Source: Pseudorasbora parva (Eukaryota > Chordata > Actinopteri > Cypriniformes > Gobionidae). From it: a stretch of DNA of 64,000 nucleotides. The DNA is taken from positions 21,316,524 through 21,380,523 of the forward strand of contig NC_090174.1 in NCBI RefSeq assembly GCF_024679245.1. Direction: 5' to 3'. Positions 11,714 through 21,066 of this stretch are shown here, in pieces. The notes below the pieces were generated by a model. The model saw only the letters and a program-made list of their open reading frames with translations, was not told the DNA's origin and ran no database searches. Made by a program: the position numbers and the translations under genes. The number at the start of each line of letters is the position of its first letter. Position 1 is the first letter of the stretch.

Positions 11714-14700
11714 TCAGTCTGGTAGGGCTGGGAGGCTGATCAGACGGGTGATGGGACGAAGATAAGTTTTCTTCTTGACTTCTACCTCTGCCGTTCTTGC
11801 TCTCCCATCTTCTCCAGGAAAGACTTTAGTTACTTGTCCAACTGGCCATAGAGCTCTGGGTAACTGATGATCAACAATCATGACAACTGTACCAGGTTTT
11901 AAGTTCTCGCTCTCTCTGTGCCACTTCTGGCGGACTTGCAGTTCTGGGAGATAGTTACGGAGAAAGCGTCTCCAGAAGTGGTCTGCTAAAAGCTGGCTAT
12001 GTCTCCACCTACGTTTGCTCAGCAACTCTGACTCAGGGTATACTACTTGAGGCAAGGATGAGTCATGCCGCCCCATGAGCAGCATGTTGGGAGTAACAGG
12101 GTCAGGATCTGCTACATCTGAGGATGTATATCCTAGGGGCTTTGCATTGAGAATTCCTTCGATTTCCACTAGCACGGTACGTAGGACTTCTTCTGTGACA
12201 ATCTGATCCCCTATAGTAGAACAGAGGGCTGACTTCAGGGATCTTATCTCTCTTTCCCAACAGCCTCCGAAGTGTGCAGCACCTGGGGGGTTGAACTTGA
12301 AACTGATCTGGTGGCTGGCTAATTGCTCCTGTAGCGATGGCTGGAGCTCAGCAAAATCCTCTTGTAAAGCTCTCACACCACCTCGGAAGTTTGTACCTTG
12401 GTCTGATATGATCTCAAATGGCTTGCCTCTGCGGGAGATGAATCTTCGAAGAGCCATTAAGAATGAATCAGTGTCCATCTGATAGAGCAGGTCAAGGTAT
12501 ACAGATCTTGTTGTCAGGCATTTAAAAATGATCCCCCATCGTTTCTCTTGTCTGCGACCTATCTTGATGAAGTAAGGGCCGAAACAATCAACTCCCGTAG
12601 AGTAGAAAGCGGGCTGCAGCAAACGCAGTCGTGAAGGAGGGAGATCGGCCATCCTGGGAATGCTGGGTTGACCTCTCCATTGTCTACACCCCAAGCAATT
12701 TCTCTGGTGTTGACGAATAGCTTCTCGACCTCTCAGTATCCAGTATTTACGACGCATTTCTGCGAACACCCTTTCCGGTCCTGGATGGTGTAAAGTTTCA
12801 TCAAAGTCCTTGATGATTAGTCTGCTCAGGGGATGTTTAGGCTCCAAAACTATGGGGTGAATAGTGAATTCGTCGAGTTGATCTGTACGTCGGAGACGGC
12901 CACCGACTCTGATGAGGTGTGTATTGCTATCGTACTCTGGAGCAAGGCACAGGAGACGACTGCTTAGAGGTAGAGGTTTACCAGATTTCAGATGAGCAAT
13001 CTCTACTGGAAAGCTTTCGGTCTGTGCTTGATGAAGGAGGGCAAGTTCTGCTTTTCTATAATCCTCAGCTGTTAGAGTGTCCGTACCGTTAGCCGCCCCG
13101 TGTAAGACTCTGGCTGTGGATGTGAGTAGTTGGTTATAGGACTCAAACTGGTCGCTATCAGGTAAGGCCGGATCGGTGACAGGAACTGTGAGTCCACAAA
13201 ATATGCCTTGTTTCAGCTCTACATCATTAGCAGGGAGCCGTATGGGGGGACTCTGAGGCCACTGATCTGGGGGTAGGAGGAGGAAAGGTGGTCCCTTACA
13301 CCATCGACTCGGCTTCGCTAACTCTGCTAACGTCTTACCCCTCGTGATGTCGTCAGCTGAATTAGACTTAGAATCAACGTAACGCCAATCTTTGGGGTCT
13401 GTCATATCCTGTATCTCTGCTACCCTCGTGCCAATGAAGACTTTAAATCGGCAGGATTCAGCTTGGATCCATGCCAGCACGGTAGTGGAGTCGGACCAGA
13501 GCGTGACCTGAAACAGAGGGATACTGAGTTCTGCCTTCAACAACTTGGCGAGTTGGGCTCCGGTCAGAGCTGCGCACAACTCAAGGCGAGGGATAGACTG
13601 TTGTTTCTTAGGGGAAACTCTGGAACGGGCAGTCAAGAAAGATATCTCCACATCACCTTGAGGGCTGAGGGTGCGGAGGTAGGCTACTGAGCCGTAGGCT
13701 CGCTCAGACGCATCACAGAATATGTGTATGTCTCTGATACTCTGTGGGTTATCCAACTCTGATGTGACGTAACATCTGGGAAGGGAGATGCGCTGAAGAT
13801 TTGGTAACTCTTGCTCCCATGTTAGCCAAGCTTGGAGCAACTCTTCTGGAAGGTGAGGGTCATCCCAATCCCTTTTCTTGTCCCAAAGACGCTGGACCAG
13901 GACTTTTGCTCTCGTGGTATACGGAATGATGTACCCCAAGGGGTCATACTGACTGGCTAGAACCTTGTATATATGTCGCATAGTAGGGGCAGAGCATTTA
14001 ATGGGACGATATTTGTAGGCCAGGGTATCTGAGTTACATTGCCATTGTAGTCCGAGTGCAGACTCCTGAGTGTCTGGTTGTCCTTGGGTCAGCAACAACA
14101 TCAGGCTACTTGACTTGGCTTCTGCTGGGATGTGATCAAGTACTTGGGGAATGTTACTGGCCCATTGTCTCAGATCGAACCCTCCTGTGGCTAGGAGATC
14201 TCGTAGCTTGGATGCCAGTGCACTGGCCTCATCTTGGGAGCAGAAACTCTGAAGGAAGTTATCTACATAGAATGACTTCTCTATACTGTATCTGACATCT
14301 TCGTTTAGGTGACTATGGTCGATGACATGCTTCTGGAGCGCAAAGGTCGCACAGCAAGGGCTGCACGTCGTCCCAAAGGGGAGAACTTGCCACTCATACA
14401 CTTGTGGGGACTTCTCTCTGTTTAGGTCCCTCCATAGGAATCGTAGCAGTGGGCGGTCTTCTGGTAGCAAGCGCACCTGATGAAACATGCCTCGGATATC
14501 GCTACTCAATGCGACAGCATGTTCACGGAACCTCAGGAGTACAGACAACAGGGAAGGGCCCAGTGTGGGACCAGGGAGAAGCAATTGGTTGAGATTCTTC
14601 CCTCCATGTTGGAACGAACAGTTGAATACAACTCTTTTCTTGTCATTATGTTGTGTCATGTGGTGAGGGATGTACCATGCCTCCTCAGCTTGATCCACTT

Positions 14701-17419
14701 GGCCTGGAGGTATCACCCGTGCATATCCTGCCTCCTTCAACTTGTTCATCTCCACTTGATAAGCTTCTGCTTGTGCTGCGTCCCTGGCTAATCGCCGCTC
14801 TATTCCTCTGAGACAAGGCAGAGTGGTATCTGCTGAGGCTTGCAGGAGAGGCATATCTTTAACTCTTAATAAGGGTGTGGCATACCTGGCGACTCCATCT
14901 ACGGGAACTCTGATAGTCTTGGACTCGAGCAGTGAAATGGCTTCGTGGTCTTGCTTTGAGCGTGTAATGAGTTTCTCACTGCGGTAAGGGAGCACGTCCA
15001 ATTGCCACAATTTCTCAACTTGTCTGTACAGGTCAGTATAGGAGTCTGATGTAGCTGTGAAGAGGCACTGTTGGCTAGGAAGGCGATGTTTGATCTCTTG
15101 AGTTGGACCTTGAAGTGTCCAACCTAGTCGGGTCTTGATGGCAGCAGGGCCATTAGGCGGGCCGAGACGGACTGGTTCTACTGGAGTGATAAGAGCAGGG
15201 TAATCCGACCCTATAAGGAGGAGTGGTTGGACGGATTGAACATGCGGTAACTGTAGACCTTGTAGATGGTGGAATTTACGTTGTAACTCCTCTACTGGGT
15301 ATGTATGCTCAGCTAATCCCAGAGTCTCTGCAGTAAAGGCTTGATGGATCCTGAATGAGGTCTTAGGTTGAGAAGCTGGCGACACTGTGAAGGTCACTGA
15401 TGCACCTCGCAGCTTGTGGAGGTCTTGTCTTACTGTGCGTAATACAAGCTCTTCTGGCCGACCAGTTAATTCGAGTTGCTGTGCTGCAGAATGAAGGAGG
15501 ATGGTACGTTCGGAACCATCATCTAAGAGGGCATAAGTCTCTAGACAGTGATTTCCATTTCTCAACAGCACTTTACAGATCTTCAACAAAACACGCCGGC
15601 TGTCAGTGGGACGATCTAGGTACAATGTCTCTGTGGTCGTGTTTACCAAACAACTTTCGGAAGGTCCGATCGTAGGTCTCTCTGGTGTCTTCACAAAGCC
15701 TCTATCATTAACCTCATGAAGGACGTTAAGGTGTCGGCGATTACAACTCTTGCAAAGTGTCCTGAGGTTACATTGTGCGGCTTGATGGGCTCTTCCACAA
15801 CGCCAACATCTCTTGTGTGATTGGATCCACTGCACTTTCTGATCTCTATTCAGTCTCTGGAAACTAGCACACCCATTCAGGTAGTGGTCTTGAGCATCGC
15901 AGTATGGGCAGAACACCTTCCTGTCTCTGGGCTTGGGGTCGGGAACTTTAACTAGCGGATCGCTAATTTCTTTCTCTGTGCCAAGGAAGATACTTGTGGC
16001 CTTGACTGGCTGTCTCGAGTCTCTCTGAGGTCCCCTCTTGTGAATGGGTAGAGGCTTGCTTGCTAATGGATAGAACCTGGTGCTATCTTCTTGAACCTGC
16101 AGCTCAAACTCTAACCATGTTGATAGGTCTAGCAAGGTTGGAATGGGAACTTGTTGTGGATGGACAGACCGTCGAAAACTAGTTTGTAGATCATGCGGAA
16201 GCTTACACAACAGCCTTGATACATGGGAACCGCACTCAAGTTCCATGTATCCTTTATTTCCCAGTTGCTGAAGCATACTCACTAGTGAGCGAACTTTCAA
16301 TGCGAACATCCTGAAGGCTCTCACATCACCATGACTGACATTCGGACCATCCATAAGCTCAGCTATTCTCTGAAGGGCCAACTGGTGGGGTTGTCCATAC
16401 TGTTGGTTAAGCGCCTCCATAGTCTCTGAGAAGGGGAATGATGAGTTGCAATAAGAGTCAGCAATCAGCAATGCCTCCTCTAACTTCAGGTGATCGACGA
16501 GAATTTGGTATTTGAATCTCTCTGTAGCGTCTGCTGGCAGGATGTTCTCCAGAGCTATGCGCAGCCGCGAAAACTCTCTAGGATCTGACTTACAAAAGTT
16601 TGGGATGGTGGGAGCTGGTCCCCTATAGGTGGTCTCTTGACTGGGAGGAAGACGTACTCTGTTCGAGCTGTAGCCACTTCTGCTATCCTCGCCTCTGTCA
16701 TGAGGTGTCTGATGGAAAGTCTGACGCGGGGTGGGTCGAGAACTAGTAAGCTGTGATGTTCTCTCCAGCTGCTGAAGTCTCCTTTCTAAGTCATGCAGGC
16801 GATCTTGTCTGAATGATTCAGCTGTGTTTTCACTCATTCTCTGAGAAAGTTTGAATCTTGGCAGAGGGATGGGCCTGTTATCTGTAGTGATCTGCTGAGT
16901 ACGGACGCGAGGTTGAGGAACAGGGGAAGATGTGCTCTGTGGATGGTGACTGGATCTATCACTCACTGCAAGTAAGCTCAACTGTGCTTCCAGGGCCTCA
17001 TTCCGCTCCTCCAGTTTCCTTATCTGTTCAGAGGAACGACGTCGCAGTTCATCTGTCTCTTTACGTAACTGCTGGAACTCTACTAGAACTTCTGATGACA
17101 GCTCTGGGACTGGGTAAGTATGTGCTCGCTGTTGTTCGTACTCACTACTGGGACTCCACTCTATCAGAGGCTGCTTGGACTGCATGCTGGCTCTATACTC
17201 GATGGAGGAGTGGGCTAACTTGGGTGCAGCTGCTCCTAACAGTTCTGAATCATCACTCATCTCAGGGGAAGAATCTACTCTCTGTCTTGATTGGAACCTC
17301 GGTTGATGATCAGTGAGTTCGAAGTCCGAAAGGTAGCTAGGGAGTCGCACCGATCGTCTAGGTCTGACGGTGGGCTCATGAAGGACATGTCTTGAATCTG
17401 TATCACTTTGATCCATCAT
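11714..17419 (-). CDS. BEL/Pao gag-pol polyprotein, 1901 aa, intact
   Basis: One open frame with no stop or frameshift. Approximate residues: a coiled-coil-prone Glu/Arg stretch at 110-150; a gag-type DUF1759 domain at 272-450 (PNFCKSDPREFSRLRIALEN); cysteine/histidine knuckles at 504-517, 538-550 and 556-568; an aspartic protease LLDDGSERT at 631-639; reverse transcriptase with LSSDIRGMFHQ (Asp974) and YVDNF (1051-1055); RNase H with Asp1236, Glu1280 and Asp1310; integrase with an HHCC finger (HHPGPERVF to CLGC) and the D-D-E core Asp1611, Asp1673, Glu1722; a C-terminal DUF5641-like tail. The order PR-RT-RH-IN with DUF1759 is diagnostic of BEL/Pao. The Met at 17419 lies about 20 bases after the primer site. 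The protein would copy and integrate the element. Gag and pol are in one frame, so no frameshift is needed. YVDN replaces the usual YxDD; I believe this variant occurs in fish Pao elements. Confidence 0.95.
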   Translation of the reverse strand: MMDQSDTDSRHVLHEPTVRPRRSVRLPSYLSDFELTDHQPRFQSRQRVDSSPEMSDDSELLGAAAPKLAHSSIEYRASMQSKQPLIEWSPSSEYEQQRAHTYPVPELSSEVLVEFQQLRKETDELRRRSSEQIRKLEERNEALEAQLSLLAVSDRSSHHPQSTSSPVPQPRVRTQQITTDNRPIPLPRFKLSQRMSENTAESFRQDRLHDLERRLQQLERTSQLTSSRPTPRQTFHQTPHDRGEDSRSGYSSNRVRLPPSQETTYRGPAPTIPNFCKSDPREFSRLRIALENILPADATERFKYQILVDHLKLEEALLIADSYCNSSFPFSETMEALNQQYGQPHQLALQRIAELMDGPNVSHGDVRAFRMFALKVRSLVSMLQQLGNKGYMELECGSHVSRLLCKLPHDLQTSFRRSVHPQQVPIPTLLDLSTWLEFELQVQEDSTRFYPLASKPLPIHKRGPQRDSRQPVKATSIFLGTEKEISDPLVKVPDPKPRDRKVFCPYCDAQDHYLNGCASFQRLNRDQKVQWIQSHKRCWRCGRAHQAAQCNLRTLCKSCNRRHLNVLHEVNDRGFVKTPERPTIGPSESCLVNTTTETLYLDRPTDSRRVLLKICKVLLRNGNHCLETYALLDDGSERTILLHSAAQQLELTGRPEELVLRTVRQDLHKLRGASVTFTVSPASQPKTSFRIHQAFTAETLGLAEHTYPVEELQRKFHHLQGLQLPHVQSVQPLLLIGSDYPALITPVEPVRLGPPNGPAAIKTRLGWTLQGPTQEIKHRLPSQQCLFTATSDSYTDLYRQVEKLWQLDVLPYRSEKLITRSKQDHEAISLLESKTIRVPVDGVARYATPLLRVKDMPLLQASADTTLPCLRGIERRLARDAAQAEAYQVEMNKLKEAGYARVIPPGQVDQAEEAWYIPHHMTQHNDKKRVVFNCSFQHGGKNLNQLLLPGPTLGPSLLSVLLRFREHAVALSSDIRGMFHQVRLLPEDRPLLRFLWRDLNREKSPQVYEWQVLPFGTTCSPCCATFALQKHVIDHSHLNEDVRYSIEKSFYVDNFLQSFCSQDEASALASKLRDLLATGGFDLRQWASNIPQVLDHIPAEAKSSSLMLLLTQGQPDTQESALGLQWQCNSDTLAYKYRPIKCSAPTMRHIYKVLASQYDPLGYIIPYTTRAKVLVQRLWDKKRDWDDPHLPEELLQAWLTWEQELPNLQRISLPRCYVTSELDNPQSIRDIHIFCDASERAYGSVAYLRTLSPQGDVEISFLTARSRVSPKKQQSIPRLELCAALTGAQLAKLLKAELSIPLFQVTLWSDSTTVLAWIQAESCRFKVFIGTRVAEIQDMTDPKDWRYVDSKSNSADDITRGKTLAELAKPSRWCKGPPFLLLPPDQWPQSPPIRLPANDVELKQGIFCGLTVPVTDPALPDSDQFESYNQLLTSTARVLHGAANGTDTLTAEDYRKAELALLHQAQTESFPVEIAHLKSGKPLPLSSRLLCLAPEYDSNTHLIRVGGRLRRTDQLDEFTIHPIVLEPKHPLSRLIIKDFDETLHHPGPERVFAEMRRKYWILRGREAIRQHQRNCLGCRQWRGQPSIPRMADLPPSRLRLLQPAFYSTGVDCFGPYFIKIGRRQEKRWGIIFKCLTTRSVYLDLLYQMDTDSFLMALRRFISRRGKPFEIISDQGTNFRGGVRALQEDFAELQPSLQEQLASHQISFKFNPPGAAHFGGCWEREIRSLKSALCSTIGDQIVTEEVLRTVLVEIEGILNAKPLGYTSSDVADPDPVTPNMLLMGRHDSSLPQVVYPESELLSKRRWRHSQLLADHFWRRFLRNYLPELQVRQKWHRESENLKPGTVVMIVDHQLPRALWPVGQVTKVFPGEDGRARTAEVEVKKKTYLRPITRLISLPALPD

Positions 17420-17439
17420 TCTTATGACAGCTCCTCAAC

Positions 17440-17456
17440 TCCGGCTCGAAGGACCA
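17440..17456 (-). other. Primer-binding site, complementary to tRNA-Tyr
   Basis: Minus strand TGGTCCTTCGAGCCGGA, two bases after the 5' LTR. It is the complement of TCCGGCTCGAAGGACCA, which as I recall is the 3' end (with CCA) of eukaryotic tRNA-Tyr. This is where minus-strand DNA synthesis would start. Confidence 0.85.
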
Positions 17457-17458
17457 TT

Positions 17459-18248
17459 TGTGGGTGAGACTAGTGTGGGTGCTGGTGGATAATGAGCAGG
17501 CATAAGGCGTCCGGTCAGAGACGAAGAACACTTTAATGGCTTGATGAATTGTAGTACATTGTTAGATGGATGGCAGAATGATACAGAGTAGTTTGGACTG
17601 TATTATGAGTGGTATGAGTGGTTCTAAAACAATAGAAACAACAATACCCAGTTAGTAATGCAAATAATAACAATAATTAAATCACTTCGTCACTTAAATA
17701 TACAATATGTATATACTTATACATATATAGTGATGCATAAGCTAGATTAGCACTCGTGAAATTAGCATCACTTTATCTGCCACGTGAGCTCGGGATAATC
17801 GACACGTATTGCCTAAATAACATGCTTAAGATCACTTTTACCGTACATAATAACATACACATACTCAACGAGGCTCAAAGTATCTCAAAACATTAATATT
17901 TAACTTTCTCTGTATGCTTTCACTAGCGTTGCATATGATGCAATAGGTACACAACGCTATGGCGCACATCCGCGATTACAACAAATTAACGGCAATACAA
18001 TCAAAACATATTAACTATGGCTCTTTAAAGATAATGAATAACATAAACTAAGTCACTCACTTGTTTATGAACGCACTCTGAAACAACAACAACAGCGGCA
18101 GCGAATCCTCTATTAGAGCTCTCCGAACTGCGTTCTGTGGGTCAATACTGAACTCTTAAAGGGGAAATACCTCATTTAACGTAAGGTATCTAAAAGTCCA
18201 CAAGAGGGCACTAATGTATCTACATATGTATTCAAAGCCTTTTCTACA
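17459..18248 (-). repeat. 5' LTR of the BEL/Pao element
   Basis: Identical to 10850-11639. As the 5' LTR it should hold the promoter for the minus-strand element transcript. I cannot assign a TATA box with confidence. Confidence 0.95.
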
Positions 18249-18253
18249 CAATT

Positions 18254-18885
18254 TGAGCTCGATTTTGGTAAAGATTTTAATAATATTATAACATAAGTGT
18301 CTGACCATAAATAAAGCCTCAATAGCCTGTTTTGGATACAGATCAGAAAAGCACACTCTGTGACCGGGGATGGTTGTAACATTTTTGACCTTTCTGTCTA
18401 TATCTTAGAGTAGTTTTAAGCTATGTAATCAAAATGTGATTCAAACTAGTTACAAGTGTCTGCTATTAAATGAGATAACTATTGTCTTTGCAACACAAAC
18501 AGAAAATGCATGGTTTATTCTGTTTATTCAAACACGAGGAGTGAATGTTACAATTCACCCCATAGTCTGGGTTAGTTGTAACATACCCGGGGGTGAGATG
18601 TAACATTATGATATCCACCGGGGTGAAATGTAACATAATGAAAGGATTATGGGAAAAAATATATTTTGAAAGATTTTTATTCAAAACTAACTTTTCGATA
18701 TAACTGATGTGTGTGTCACTCTCAGTCTCAGTGTGTTTGCCACTCTTAGTCGTAGTAAAAGACCATAACAAACTGAACTTGAACACAATCATTATGTGTG
18801 TACACATGTTTATCACTGTCAGTCATAGCATTAGCCATAGTAAAATATTGAAATTGAACACTTGAACGTGTGTGTGCGTGTGTGT
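18254..18885. other. Intergenic, no gene seen
   Basis: Contains two variants of a short motif, gggggtgagatgtaacat and cggggtgaaatgtaacat (about 18592-18637), and related ttgtaaca words before it. No coding signal in the frames present (longest 116 codons, no motif). Confidence 0.45.
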
Positions 18886-19094
18886 AGGGTGACCATATTT
18901 TGATTACCGAAAACCAGGACACTTAGCCTGGCAATGAGATACTCAAATGATACTCGAAGTTTACTCAAAGTTGCCTTATTAATTTCAATACATTTAAAGT
19001 CCCCCTCTGTATGGATAGAAAATTGTTATATTAGGGCCAGGACAGAACTTGAAAACAGGACATGTCCTGGGAAAACAGTACGTTTGGTCACCCT
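18886..19094. mobile_element. Short MITE with AGGGTGACCA ends
   Basis: A 209-bp element with inverted ends AGGGTGACCA...TTGGTCACCCT. It sits inside a TG-rich stretch. No coding capacity. The target duplication is not clear, so the superfamily is not assigned. Confidence 0.65.
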
Positions 19095-20172
19095 AATGTG
19101 TGTGACTCTGTTACAACTAACCCAGACTCATGTAGCCATGAACTAGCCAGCCTTACAGCTAACAGCTAAAACATTAGCACTAACGTGGATTACACATATC
19201 TACACAGACACACAATAAACATAATTTAAATGAGATGTTTCTGAAATTTCTGTAACAAAAATTAAAAAAGTAAAAAAAAGTTACTTTCTTACGTCAAAAT
19301 AGTTTTTTTACTCTAACATCTGCGATGTCTGCCACAGAGCTCTACTTTATCACATGTGGAATAAGGACTAAACTGAGCATGTGTGAAGTTAATTTGATGA
19401 TTTGTAACTAGTTACAACAGAATAACATTCAACTCTCAGTTGAGTCTTTTGCTTATAGGAGAAACTGTAATAATAGTATGCTGTGTGGTTAAGGTAAGCA
19501 AAGACTAAATATTGCTTCTGTCTTTTGCATTTCACAAAGGTATTATATTATTATGCCTTTTGCTATGCTATAACACAAGGTTACAAAATAGTGTAAAATG
19601 CTTTCACTGCTGTACCTCTTAAGAGCTGGAATGAAGAGGAATGTTAACATTTCCTTAATAACATAAACCATTGTATACCTGGTATACCTAGCAATATTAT
19701 ACTTACCAAATTTTTAGCAGATGTGCCTTACCATTCTGTCATTATTTAGCTCATGTTTTTTGAAACCCTTCTGACTTATTCTGTGAAACATTAATGCTGA
19801 ATAGTGTCACTGTTTTCATACAATTACAGTTAATCAGACCAAACGATTAAATGAAAGTGCTGGCTCAAAAAAAAAAAAAAGTTTTCAAAAATCAGACCTC
19901 ACTCTGATGAAACATCATAGTTGTGCCAAGGACAGCTAGAAGATTTTCAGTGAACAACTTAAATTGCGGTTCCTCACACAAAACTATCATATGGCAGAAG
20001 AAGGACAGGAGTCATGTGGACTCACTATTTTTATGATACTTTTATGATGCTTTTGTGTCCTTTTGGATGCTTGAAAGCCTCATAAAAGCTACTGGGAATA
20101 TGAGCCCACGAACCAGAAGAGAGAAAGAGAAACACTGGGTCCTGTAACCCAGTTTCTTTAGAAGACTCAGAT

Positions 20173-21066
20173 AAAGGGATAAGTCATCCAAAAATGAAAA
20201 TTACGTTATGATTTAAAAAAAATACATAAGCAATGCGTTTTTTTAAAGAAAAGTATCCATATTTAAAACTTTATAAAGTGAAATTTAGCTTCCATCTTCT
20301 GTTTTCAACTTACGAAGAAAGTGTAACGCAATCCGCATTTCAAAACACTTTCGCTGCATCCTATTGTCATTTTCACTTTTTTTTTTGTTAGTTTATTATG
20401 GAAAGTGGTCCACCAGAAGGTAGATATTTTACTTTATATCGTGTTGAAAGGTTAGTTCACCCAAAAATTTAAATTATTTCATTAATTACTCACCCTCATG
20501 TTGTTGGCCCGTAACACCTTCGTTCATCTTCGGAACACAAATGAAGATATTTTTTTGTTGAAAACTGATGGCTGAGAAAGGCTTCAGAAAGGCCTCCATT
20601 GGCATTCAGTACATTCCCACTGACCCACTCACAAGACCCATAAAAGGCACTAAAGATTTATTTACAAAGTAATTCTGCTAAAATTTCAACAAAAATATCT
20701 TCATTTGTGTTCCGAAGATGAGTGAAGGTCCTACAGGTATCCAACAACATGAGGGTGAGCAATTAATGAAATCATTTTCATTTTTGGGTGAACTAACCCT
20801 TTAAATGTGGATATTTTTCTTACAAAAATGCATTGCTTTGCTTCAGAATGTCGTTTAATAACCTCCCGGAGCCGTGTGGATTACTTTTGTAATGGATGGA
20901 TGCACTTTTTTTGGGCTTCACATTTTGGGCTTCCATTTACAGCCATTGAAAAGCTTTGATTATCCAGGACATTTTTTAATATAACTCTGACTGCATTCGT
21001 CTTAAAGAAGAATGCCATACAGGATCATGGGATCATTTTCATTTTTGGGTGAACTATCCCTTTAAA
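20173..21066. mobile_element. Palindromic MITE carrying a second MITE
   Basis: Outer ends are aaagggataagtcatccaaa on the left and tttttgggtgaactatccct plus tt on the right, in inverted orientation. Internal sequence (catatttaaaactttataaa; tggatatttttcttacaaaa) is broken at about 20447 by another MITE. Belongs to the cyprinid family whose ends resemble gggttagttcaccc. Confidence 0.75.
20447..20804. mobile_element. Foldback MITE nested in 20173-21066
   Basis: Ends aaaggttagttcacccaaaa and tttttgggtgaactaaccct. The arms match internally: ttcggaacacaaatgaagat on the left and its near complement cttcatttgtgttccgaaga on the right. The same family as the longer copy at 29821-30568. Confidence 0.8.

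Larger units (their letters stand above)
10845..18253 (-). mobile_element. Complete BEL/Pao LTR retrotransposon
   Basis: Full-length element on the minus strand: 790-bp LTRs at 10850-11639 and 17459-18248, starting TG and ending CA, flanked by a 5-bp target duplication CAATT (10845-10849 and 18249-18253). The two LTRs are identical over all 790 positions when compared by eye. A primer-binding site, a purine-rich tract and one uninterrupted gag-pol frame lie between. Identical LTRs, intact duplication and intact frame mean a very recent insertion. There is no envelope frame, so this is a retrotransposon rather than a retrovirus. No other copy is in the window, so copy number is unknown. Confidence 0.97.

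Noticed and set aside
12291..17316. Plus-strand ORFs of 60-130 codons
   Set aside because: They are antisense shadows of the BEL/Pao gag-pol frame.
10845..18253. Endogenous retrovirus
   Set aside because: No envelope frame, and the DUF1759 gag plus BEL-type pol identify a BEL/Pao retrotransposon.
20451..20464. Telomere-like 'gggttag' words in several places
   Set aside because: They are the ends of the gggttagttcaccc MITE family, not tandem telomeric repeats.
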